This document shows, piece by piece, positions 44,301-56,300 of a DNA stretch of 64,000 nt. Source of the stretch: Tubiluchus corallicola. Taxonomy: Eukaryota; Priapulida; Priapulimorpha; Priapulimorphida; Tubiluchidae. The stretch is from contig JAQGDQ010000049.1 of the NCBI GenBank assembly GCA_030141605.1, positions 434,001-498,000 of the forward strand, written 5' to 3'. Below the pieces are notes generated by a model. That model searched no databases. It was not told the DNA's origin and worked only from the letters and a program-made list of their open reading frames with translations. Each line of letters opens with the position of its first letter. Within the stretch, counting starts at the first letter, position 1. The position numbers and the translations under genes were made by a program.

Positions 44301-47300
44301 AATTGTGAATTTATCATGCATGTCAGAATTTAGTACGAAAGTCTCAGGTGTCTTGCATAACCTGGTATCTTGAAGGTACATTTGGAGGTGCGACTTGCAA
44401 ATTCTCTGATATTTGACTCGATTGAACTGAATGGCATAAAAATTCACCAGACCTCAACCCACCAAGCACACTGGAACTACCCCTAGGACAAAATGCTTGC
44501 TTAGATGATTCAAGAAAATACCTTGGATCAGTATTAAAAGAAACAAGTTCCCGAGACATCTGCAGTATAGTTGGATGATGAATCCTGCGAGTCACTGCTG
44601 TGATCATACCCCTCAAGATTACAGGCCACGTGAGACACCCAAGCCTTCCACACTAAATTTTGATGATACGATAGGTTCACAATTGTTTCATAAATATTTT
44701 GAGGTAATAAATTATTCTGTACTGTACTCATTACTTCTGTACCTGCCTAGCAAAAGGTTATATGTACCACTTTGTATAAACGATGTCAAAATTTCTGGAT
44801 GATCAAGCAATTTATTGTGAATGACAAACGCATGATATGAACACTCAGATGAGTTTTACAATCAAATATTACATAACCGAAATCAAACAACCAACATGAT
44901 AATTTTGCCTCACTACTTTTCTAGAAGTTCTGCCTATGTTGACGAATCTCAGTGAAAAATGCCTTTTTGAGAGGTACTCGTTGCAGCAATGATTACAAAG
45001 GTTTTCAGGTCAGGTCGTATTGACTGCACACTTTACTGAATCTGCTGACACTAATTAATGACCGGCCAATGCGTTGCAAGGATTAGTCACTCCATTACTT
45101 TCATTGATGAGAAATCGATGTTCTAATTGGCTTCACACCAGATAGTTTGAAGCCACCTGTTTAATCCCTGATTAACGAGCTTTGCAAATTGTGTATCATC
45201 ATCATCATCATGATCACAGTGTTACTTGCTAGATGGACTGTTGCCCTGTTTATGAACTGCTGCATATTCAGGTCAATCAAGTCTCTTCCCTTTAAGGGAT
45301 GAATTGTTTGATAGATGGAATCCACGCTGGAGATTTGTCAGACTATCGTTCTACCCTTTTCCGGCATTGTAACTTTCACATTATTATCACTTTGTGTTTG
45401 GATTGCCTAATTCTTCTTTTATGAAAACGTGATAATTTTTCCACAAACTCCATGGTTTCTTCTGAGCACTTGCAATAACTGCCTTTATAACTTATAAATG
45501 CTTCTATAATTTTGCAATTTTTAGTCAATAAATTAAGGCACATGTTTATATTTCTTAAGAATGTTTATTGCACTAATGTTACCATCTACAAAATATGCTT
45601 ATAGCAGGGCTGCCCTTAACCCAACTGGACCAATTTCTCCCAATCAGGCCCTGCGCTTCGGAGAGTAGAGTGTCAGTTTTTTTGCGCGCACAACACAATA
45701 CGTTGCAAAGATCGATCGCTGCTAGTTTTTTGCTATCAGTTATTTCAGTTATTATTCTCATGAGTTTTAAAATCTTCTGCAGGTATTATGTAAGCAATCT
45801 AAAAGATAATTTCTAAATTTACCTAGCGGAGGCAGTTCAACTATACATATCACTATTGTTACTGTTTTGCTTAATCCGAGGTATGTAGTTCTATTTCGCC
45901 TGTATTTACAAAGTGTCTGGATAGTTATTTTAATTAAGAGTACATATAATAGAGCACTTGATCTTTACATTAATTGCGCTTATTTGCGAATTTTTAACTG
46001 TATAGTATCTACAAGTCTAATATAGTTCAAAAGACAAAAGCAAAAATAAATGTCTGAAAGCTCTTAAATATCTATAAGTCTGTGAAATCTATAGAATGTT
46101 TAATAGTATAACGTAGTAACATTACTATACTGTATCGTAGTGCACATTCATGTCTTAATTGCAAACTGTGACATAGGCTATATTCAGACAGAATCAAACT
46201 CAAGTCTGAAGTCCAGGGTGTCTGCAAAGTCTTTACTATTTCAAAAATTCACTAAACATGTCGTAACGTAGATAAATCAATTAATCAACTACCTATTAAA
46301 GCTTCACTGCTTTGTTAAGATTACCTTGGCCGATTCGGTTGATTCAGAAAATTTCAGTAAATATGATTTAGACAATTTTTAGAAAACCGTTCACTTGTAT
46401 TTGCATTTTTAGAATAAAAAATGACATTTTTTAGCAAATTATTTCGCTGTCATTAATACAGATAATGTTGTAAAAAGTGCAATACCGTCTCAGTGATTAC
46501 CCCACAGGTTTTATTTGCTACTTATCGACGTACGTACATCACGTGCGGTTTTTGTAGCTGGTCCATCATCTACACTGCACTTTTTGCTCACACATTTTAA
46601 CTGCTTTCCATTTTGTCATAGAAATATAAAATCCAGAATAGTATATTTTTACGATTCTGCAGACACTAGCTGAGAACCTTGGGCGAATCAAAATTGTTTC
46701 CAGTCGAATCTGTAGAGTACCACACCTCCTAAGGCTAGCTGTGGCTCATAGACCTGCTAACAACAGAAATAGTAAACAGAAAAAAGAGTATTTTGTCTTA
46801 CTTTTCCTGTTCAGTTAACGACTTCTGTCACAAATGTCACTTGCAATAAAGTCATTTCTCTGCATTCTGTTTTTAATCCCACGCCACTGGGCATCGTGGG
46901 TAATATCAGCAACGAAAACGTCTATTATACTCTATCTTCCTCCTGCTGGGGATATTAACGAGTTCTGGCATGACATTTGCTAGCTGGATGAGTTTTTTAC
47001 TGCCACGCACGCACTTGATGCTGTTTTATTATTCGTTGCTTTTTCTTTTAATGTCTTTCAACTCTCCTCTGCACATTCAGGGTGATATTAAGGTTTAGAG
47101 TTCTGCAGAATAAGCTCCAAAAACTTGCTAACTTATTGATAAAAAACTTTCTCAATTTTGGTCTGGATATGCTGAGGTCCCAGTGACGTGATGTGTCAGC
47201 AATCTACACTCTTATGGGGAGCACAGAACAAGTAACTAGGAGCTTTTGATTCTTAGCGAACAAGAATTTTTCCCCGGCTGCAGTATTGTAATAGTTCTTC

Positions 47301-50300
47301 ATTGACAGAATTATTAATTTACTTAATGGTGTTTGTCATGCAACAATTGGTGCAATGTATTTTAAAAATGGCTAAACTAAGCCTGAGTTTAACTATTACA
47401 ACTAGATGTTATTTGGCTAAAGTTTACAATTCCCACACACAAGAAATTAGTTCGTGAAGCGGGTTAGGGTTGGGGCTAGGTTTAGGGTTAAGGCTGGGTT
47501 AGGCTTAGGGTATTTAAGTCGTGTGGGAAATTGTAAACTCCTTCCCATTATTTTTGAACAGTCATTTATGGGCTGCAGCTTTTAATATATATGAGCTTAG
47601 TCTTCAAATTTGAGGTGAATATTTAAATTTAACTGAAAGTGAAAATCTGATGGATTTCTAAGAAGAAAACAACTTTTACTAAAACTTTAATTTACAAAAT
47701 GTTAAAAAACATGTCTCCAAACGTTTCGACTGCAGCCTGCGTACAGAATGCTGTGAGTGCCCGTACAAATTGACTGATGGATTTACTTAGAATGTAAGTA
47801 TCTTTGGACCCTGTATGGCTGTGTTATTTCACTGTGATACTGTTTCGGTCACCCTTCCAAAAACAGCTGCAGGAAACATTGCTTAACTATTAATATGAGT
47901 TTAGTTTTGCTTTTCTGTTTACTGAGTTCACTGTGGTGAATCTTAACAGAGATTAATTGTGCACGTTGTTAAATCTGCCAAATCGACCGCTTAATGCGAC
48001 CGTTTGGGGTTAGAAAACAAATTAATCTTGAAAACTTACCATATAGCCACATTTTATAGGCACTGCTAAATGGATGATCGCAGTAATCTTTCCTCTTTCT
48101 GGCACCATCAATCATTCTTTATAGGGGATTATGAGTTTAGATTTATATGAAGGGAAAACTAGTTATGCAACATACGTGGTAGATAGTATACTTACTTATT
48201 TAAAAACCACGAGTTTCTTTAATAAAATGAACCCATTGTTGACAAATGTTAAATTAATTAGTGTGAAATCTTCTGGTTTCAATCTTGTTAATTAATTTCG
48301 TCTTTTATTGCAGAACTTTATTTTGGCGCATGATTAAAAAAGAGCAGTTAATTTAGCATTGCATCATGATTATTTTCATAATACATAAAATAAACATATA
48401 CAGAGTAAAACTATAAGCAAAATAACACTAGTGGGTGACATTAGCCATTTAAAAGTCAGCTTTCATTTTATTTTTTCCAGAACATCGTGTTACAAATGTT
48501 GGAACATAATAATTACAATAATGGTTCATTTTGTCATACAAATTAAGTGCAAAAAGAATATTTAATCGAAAAAACAAAGACAGTGTGTCATAAATGCCAC
48601 ATTGCATTTGATTTCAGTGTACTTAATAGTATAAGATAGCCTCTAGATGTGGGTTATTTAAGGGCGAGGAATTTTTTTCTGTTACATGAACTTGCTTAAA
48701 ATTATTGAATTAGAAATTTGGCTGTCTAGGTATAACGTATATGTAAAGTAAGATATAGAGAAGGTATTTAAGGTATTTATTTGGGCCAGGAAGAAAGCAA
48801 ACAAGGAGCTTATAGTAAAATTGAATTAAAATAACAGAATTTGTTTTATATTTTATTTTATATGGTCTTAATCTTGTTGCTTAAATTCATAAGAAGAGCA
48901 GAAGTGTAATAATACTGTTAACTGAACAGTATTACTACAGCTAGACTAGATGGCAATTTAGAACCTCTGATTGCTTAAGAATCATTCTGACATGCTTCAC
49001 AGCGCCTAATTAAATAACTTGGCTTCTTTTGCCTACCCTTACATACATGCACAAAAGCTTGAAGCCAGCCCTCAATGGATTCGTTGATCTTTGAGGATGC
49101 ATTGGAATGTAACCGTGTATGTTCGTGCATGTCACTAATTGATTTTCTACATTCCAGCGCAACTTGACATTGCCTCCCAGGAAGCTAGTTTAATCTCATC
49201 ACTCCATTTTTGTCTTCTTTTTTCTCATTTTGCTGGTGGTTTGTTTGGCTTCTTGGTACAGTATAGGCACGTCTGTGTGCCTGTGTGTGTGTGGGTTTGT
49301 AAGCAACCAAGTAATTTCAGTACAAAAATCAATAGGGTTACAAACCTTTTTGTTGTAAGTCTTTCCACGGTTGCGTTGATTACTTGTTTCAGTTGAAAAG
49401 GGCTGAAATCTCGTTCACCTGAGAAGAAATTTTGATTACTGTAAAAGAAATTAAACAAACAAAATTATTGATTTTAATATTTCCTCGGTAAATTTACTTA
49501 ACTGATAATTGTTTATTGAATATTTGACTTGCCAATGAATTTAGAAAAGATTGTAGGTCGTAGGGAAGTTTGTTGGTTTTCATCCATAGTGTAAGGTGCT
49601 ATGCCCACAGAATTGATGGTGATGTTGCAGCAACAAGCAACAACTATTATGGCATTGGAATTTGGAACGTTTTGAATTGTTTGTATTGGTTTGTATGTTT
49701 GTTGAGAGAGAGTCTGAAAAATTGAAAGGAAAACAATCCCCAAATAACTGAATTAAGTTCAATTAGCAGACACCAGGCAAACTTCACTATAAAAGAGAAA
49801 TGCAATTATGTGTGAGAAAACTGTACATATATGACTGCAAAGAATACTTTGTCATCATTGTCATCATCATCATCATCATCATCATTATCATCATGAAAGT
49901 ACAAGCAGTGGACGTGACCGTCACACTTGTGAAGTCGTTTATTTCTTGTCAAGTCAAGTAATAGCAACATAACATCACTGTTCGTTTCTTTATAAGTTGA
50001 TGCTAGCATGTTCACTAGTATATATTTGCATAATTATCACTTTTTCTATGCTTGTATACATTGATAGGACGTATTCAGAAGCACATTTGCCCATAAAGGA
50101 TTGCTGTGTTGCACTTGCTTTTCAGCGAATCATTATTAATTTGTTTGGCGAGAATGTCTGCCTCTCAAACAAGAAACCTTCAGTTCAAATCCTGGCTGAG
50201 GAACAATTTTCTTCCTTTTGCATCAATTGCCAGTTATGCCGCCTTCTCAAAATTCATGTCATTATTAATTACATGTTGAACAAGCCTAGATAACGTCAAA

Positions 50301-53300
50301 GTCTTCCAGCATAGAGTATGTATAACCATTGGTTTAATAACATTAGCTGTGTCGCTTATGGTTCATGCATCGAAAAGCAAATACAGCTCCCAGAACGTTG
50401 TAGCAATTTTCATTCTCTTTCAATAGAGCTAAAAAGCAAAACACGTAAAAAGCCCGAAATGTTTTTGTATGAGGTGTTGGAATACATCTCTGCTCAAAAA
50501 ATTCACTATTTTTTATATGTGCACTGCTGTTTTTCTAATATTTCAATCAATTGTGGACAATGTCCAATTTTTGGGGAGATTTGACTAATTTGATAATTAA
50601 TTTAAACAATTTATACATTCTTTTTTCAGAATCAGGGCTCTCCAAGATCGACGCCCAACAGCAGTCCAAAGAGTGGGATGAGTGGCAAGTCTCCACCACT
50701 CGGCATCCCACGTTCCACGCCTAGCACGCCCGGAGATCCTTTAGCTGGAGTAGGTGGTGATGTGAAGTTAGCATTTGATCAGTCGTCTCGGGTACGCAAC
50801 TTGCGAAATGACTTGCTAGTCGCTGCAGATTCCGTAACTAATGCCATGACTTCATTAGTGAGAGAATTAAACTCAGGTAAGAAATTGCAGTAACAAATGA
50901 ATGAATTACTGAGTGTTACCTCACTGAAGCTACCGGATCAACCTCAGTTGGTTGTTAGCTACCTACTTGTCTATTTGTACATTAAAACTGTTTAAGTACG
51001 TGATTATTATGTTGCCTTAAATATAATTACTACAAGATGAGTAGCTGCCATTCAATATTGTCGCCATTTCAAGATGGCCTGAAGCTGGAAGGCTGTTGCT
51101 AGTTTTTTAAAGCCGTATCTTAGCTGCCAGGGCACATAATTGTTTTTAGTGGTAGTTATGAGTTGTTTGACTGCTAAAACCTATATTTAAACACCAAAAA
51201 TATCACCTTATCTGTTCTAGTAGTTAAGATATAAACTTTATATGCTAGCGAGCCATCTCATTGATCATCTTGAAAATGGCACACAGATTTTTTTTATCCA
51301 AAATTAATCACCTTGACAGATTCTAGCATCGTACTAAACTTGATAACTTTTAAACGAAACGAGCAATTTTTCACGATTCTGCTGAACTATACGCCTGGGA
51401 CCTGGCAGCCATCTTCTTTTTTACTCGTTTCTTATTATTAGTTATTAGTCTAGCTGTATTGATCTAACAAAGTCGAATTAATAAAAATGACTTACTTTTT
51501 GTTTTTATAATGAATCTTTAGGTGAAACAAGTAGGAAAATAATATAATTAATCAGCACAATTTTTTGTGTGGCAGCCATCTTGAAAACTGTGACAATTTT
51601 TGTAACAAAAGTAACATTAATGGATTGCAAAGGCCCTGGAATAGATGTCGTCATCGCTTCGTAATGTATTAATTTACTGGGAACATGTTTTGATTTACAT
51701 TCTGTGAGCAAAAACTTTGCGGCCATTTTATTTTTTTTGGCGTTTTTGATCATTTTCCGTTACTTTTGCAAGCCGGCAACAGTTTTTTTCGGATTCAGCA
51801 TGGTCATAAAGATAAGACTGCTATGTTGCCCACTTTTAGAAAAAATGGCCCAAAACTTTATAACAGCACTTATGTAACCTTCACTCTAAGGCATATGTAC
51901 TGTTTTGTGGCATGAGTATGCGATCAATGCTGTCTGGATGGAGTTTGAGTAACAAACTAGTCTGAGTAACTGCACAGCCAGCAATATCAATGTATCTATT
52001 TTTACTTTCTTTAAATGATTAATTTCGTTTTGTTGAGATGCTGTTACGTTATTGGCGAAGTCTGTAAATAAATAATTTCTTACAAGACTGGAAACCCAGT
52101 TTCGGGTTCCTTGCTGCGCTGAATTATTTATTTCTTGTATCGGTTCGTGGGTTCATTGCATCGACTGTCGCTGTTCGAGTAATTGCTTAATTTGAATTAA
52201 TCATTTGTATTCAGCAAACGTGTTGGCCATATTTGTTCAGCTATAAGCAGCTAACGAAAAACATTCTCCAGTTGCAAGTCGTGTAGGATATGCAGTTTAA
52301 GCTGTGAGACACTTGAGGTTTTCTTACAATAAGTGTCTATTATGATCTCCAGTATCGGTATTCTTACCACTTTGTGTTAAATTTCTGACTTCCTTTGACG
52401 GCTCAATGAGATCAGGTTTGGCGGACGGGGATGTTGAACTGCTTATGATTGCCAGTATTGCTGCAGATAAGTTCAAGCGAAAAAGTTGTCTATTTTTTGT
52501 GCTAAATTTTCGTGCTACCCTGTAGTGTGTCTTATATTCAAGGGTTCACTTGCAACTTGGAAATACATTCATTGTTTTCATTAACCTACAAAATGTAGAC
52601 CATTTTACATTGTTACATTTATTTAATCTTTTAGAGCACTTTTTCATCTCTTTAAAAAATGCATATTCATAAAAGACCTTCGGGTTTTTATATTTTTGAA
52701 AGGTTTTACATAAATTTTCTTTTAATTGACGTAACATTCAGAGATCATTTGACTAAAAGTTCGGAATACGCTGTTCAGTGTGTGCAACTAGAGAATGTTT
52801 AATGTTATCATCCAAAATGTCACGTCTTTCTCAGTTGAAAAGGATTGAATGGGGAAAGAAACAATACTTTGCTAATTATAACTCCACACAAGAAGTAATT
52901 ACCTAAACGAGCTGTTGCCCCATTGCGCATTTATCCCCTTCCCGTTCATTGTAATGACAGGAAGATGAAGGCGCATTTCCTCTGGGTCGATTTTCTCCCT
53001 GCCATCGCTATTTGTCTGGAGATCTGCAGTTATTAAAGAAAATGTGCAAGTGTGTGTATAGTTTCTGTGTAATATTGCACTCAGTAATAATACGTTTGTG
53101 TAATAACACGAACTGGCAGGCTGCTACTGTTAGTGGACAAAGATTAATGTCAATAGAGACTGTGTGTGCAAAGAATGCTGCAAAGTCCATATTGAAGCAC
53201 AAAAGCACTGTTATGTATTATTATACAAAATTGTCTTATCCTATATTATTATTATGTGTTCATAACTATACAGAACTGATCTGGTCCTAAATGCTGTCAG

Positions 53301-56300
53301 AAATCATGTTTAAAATAAATTTGCTCCGAATTTCAGTACAGATTATTTTTCAATATTTGACTGGTTTTTTGAGGCAGCCAGCTTCGCCATAAATACTACT
53401 TTGAAGCAAGCTGAATTCTATTATAACATGCCTGCACCACAAAGTAGCCAATTCATCTTTATTGCACTGCAAATCCACTTCAGAATTTGCATCTGAATTG
53501 CAGTGGAATTGTGAATGCATTCTAACCTCTTCCTAAGATTGGCACAATGACTGCTAAGTGCATAAAACTGCACTCTAAATTTTGCTGGGCTTTTATGCAA
53601 TGAATGATTTCACTTTTATAAAATACAGTTACACCATTGCATGGAATTTATTCAGCATAGATATCAATGCTATGAGAAAAAACATATTAATGCTATGAGA
53701 AAATATGTAACGTATCTCATAATCTCCTGGATCCCAAGGTGATTTTTTGTCTGTTTATTTTATAAAGCACATTTTATTTTCAACCGAAAATAATCTCTGG
53801 CAGACAGCGATTAAGCTGATAATACGCCTCAGATATTTACATAATCATTGACACAAGACGCAGAATTACAATTATAAGTTAAACTAATTTAACAACAATG
53901 AAGTCGGGAGGAAGATGAAAGGAACACGTAGGAAATAAAAGCCAAGAGAAAGGAAGGAATGTTAATATGGTCGACCAGTGGAAAATCTTTTAGTAGTACC
54001 AATAAAATATAAATACAATAACATTTTGATCATAATTAAATAACACACTGAAAGAGTGGGGATTTTATGCCATTGATTTATGGAGTTAATGTTGACTGGA
54101 AAAACGTGGAAGTGTATAAATTACCAAAATTGCACTGCAATTGCTCTCTGCAAAGAATGGGATCACAATTTTGCCTGTTTCATGAATTTCTTTTTGTTGT
54201 GTTGCAGAAGCTTCAGGCAGTGACAGCGATGAAGAGTGTGAGAGACAAATTGAAAAAATAAAAGGTGAATTTTTCTTGCCTTTTATTTGCAAAATTTGCA
54301 GTAGCGTGTGACTCTAGAGTCGAAAGTAAGCAGTTGAATCGGGGTATTGTCTTACAGTTTACACGAGTTGTGTTAATATCAAAATGACTGGTACATTCTG
54401 AAATATACAGTTTTGTGTGTTTAAACTAGCTCATCAATTCATCAATACACAACATAAAATGTTTCAACATACAAAATTCATAATCTCGATGATACTTGAA
54501 GAGATCATCACTATCACAATCATTTGCTATAGCTTTTCAAGCCAGGCAGGTGAAAAATTTGGATATGAATATGAATATGAATAATATGCTTTCGTCATTG
54601 TTTTAGTCATGCCAAGAACTCTTAAGAGCTTTTTTTATTATGTATGTAAACTGACTTTAGATAAAGATTTTTCCATCTGTCCACTGTTACACAACTGACT
54701 TTAGATAAAGATTTTTCCATCTGTCCACTGTTACACTGCTATACTGCAAAACACAACATATAATTAACTTTTAATTGAACTATCCTGGTCTGATAGTGGC
54801 TGACTGAAATTTTAAGTTAAACTACAATATACAGTGACCTCATAATGTCTTCTAAATATAAGTATTGGCAAAATTGTATAATAAAGAAATGTTTTTATCT
54901 TTGCTGTTATTAGATATGCAGACATAATGCAGTATAAAAGCGATTTTAACAAAATATTACTGGCCCAAAACGTTTTGGACGTTTTTGAGAATCTACAATG
55001 ACCTTGCAGTAAAACTGTGAGGGTGGTGTCCATTTGTTATAAGTGCAATGTCTTTCTAATGTGTGTGTGTGTGTGTGTGTGTGCATGCATGCGTGCGTGT
55101 TGGTGTGTGTGTTTGTGCGTGCGTGTGTGTGAGTGTGTGTGCATGTGGCAAGTTTTTTCAAGATTAAATGTCAATATGAATAAATTTTTACTTTTTAATT
55201 GGTTTGCCTAAGTGACATTTTTGTCCATGTTCATGTCAATTGTCCTGCTGTTTTATTTTCACACAAACTTTTCAGAAATGCACTTTATTTCACTGCAATT
55301 AGCTCGAGTCTAAAACTGTGTTGTGTAATCTGACCAGGTTTTGAATTTACGGAGTCTGGTAATCAAAGCAGCAATTGGAACAACAGTCGAGGGCAGGAAA
55401 GCAATTTTCTAAACCAATTACGAACTCGTAGATTCAATCAACCAACTCGTAGTGGTAGCGACTCAGAAGCGTGAGTTTCCTATCGTACTTTTTATAGTAC
55501 TTTTGACAGATTTGTTTATTTATTTTGAAAACAGCCACAAATTATTGGAACATTTTGACTGACTTGCCACTATCATCTTTAGCCAATTTCAGCCAAAAAA
55601 TGAAGCAGATCAGTTGTGATAAGTTGTTAAGTATTACTATTATTACTGCTGCCACTGGTCACTTAAATCCATTCTATTTTAGGCTGAAATGGACTAAAAA
55701 TAGCTGGTAAGTTAGTCAAAACCTTCCAGATAATAATGTTCATAATAATGTTCCAGATAATAATGTTAGTGTTTTTGCTTCTGATAAGCTAGTACATAAT
55801 TTGAACCATTTATTTGTCTTTTAAGTGAAAGTACTGCCACCAAAAATCTCATTTATTTCACTTTCCAGTTACGCTAATACCGACGATGCTGATTCATATG
55901 TGCGAACAGATGATGATAGCTATGTAGCAACCAGCGACGGAGAGTATCGAAGGACGGACGATGAATATGCAAATGCAGAGCATGATGACATTGTAAGACG
56001 ATTCGAAAAGATACGACAAAATCATGTAGGTAGCTTCCTGAATGCTTTTGAATACTGTGCATAGAGAAAAAACCCGAGTTGTATAGCAAAAGAATGCGTT
56101 TTTTCATCACTCGCTCTTTTGCTGCAAATTATTATGCTTATATGTGTGAAGAAAATTACCTTCGATAATATGCCTGCGCACAAAACACGTCAAGATTAGT
56201 TAATATATAACATCAGCTCTTGTATTGTATTTGACTTTTCTGATCCTTTAAATTTGAACATTGTTCTACTTTCAGGACATCTATCGTCACCAAAACAGTG

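Larger units (their letters stand above)
40507..50629 (+). other. 10.1 kb dystrobrevin intron
   Basis: Holds two telomere-cored MITEs (42127-42281, 47419-47545), a possible LINE tail in antisense (45190-45300) and ATC-type microsatellites (45194-45212, 49859-49893). It also holds a tRNA-like fragment (50147-50203) and an antisense open frame at 44344-44616 whose product ([18 protein letters not shown]...) I do not recognise and which may be transposon debris. The remainder is AT-rich with no supportable feature. Confidence 0.65.
54265..55337 (+). other. 1.1 kb dystrobrevin intron
   Basis: Holds a perfect 44-bp tandem duplication (54649-54736) and a TG-rich microsatellite (55060-55146). Otherwise nothing seen. 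Confidence 0.7.
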
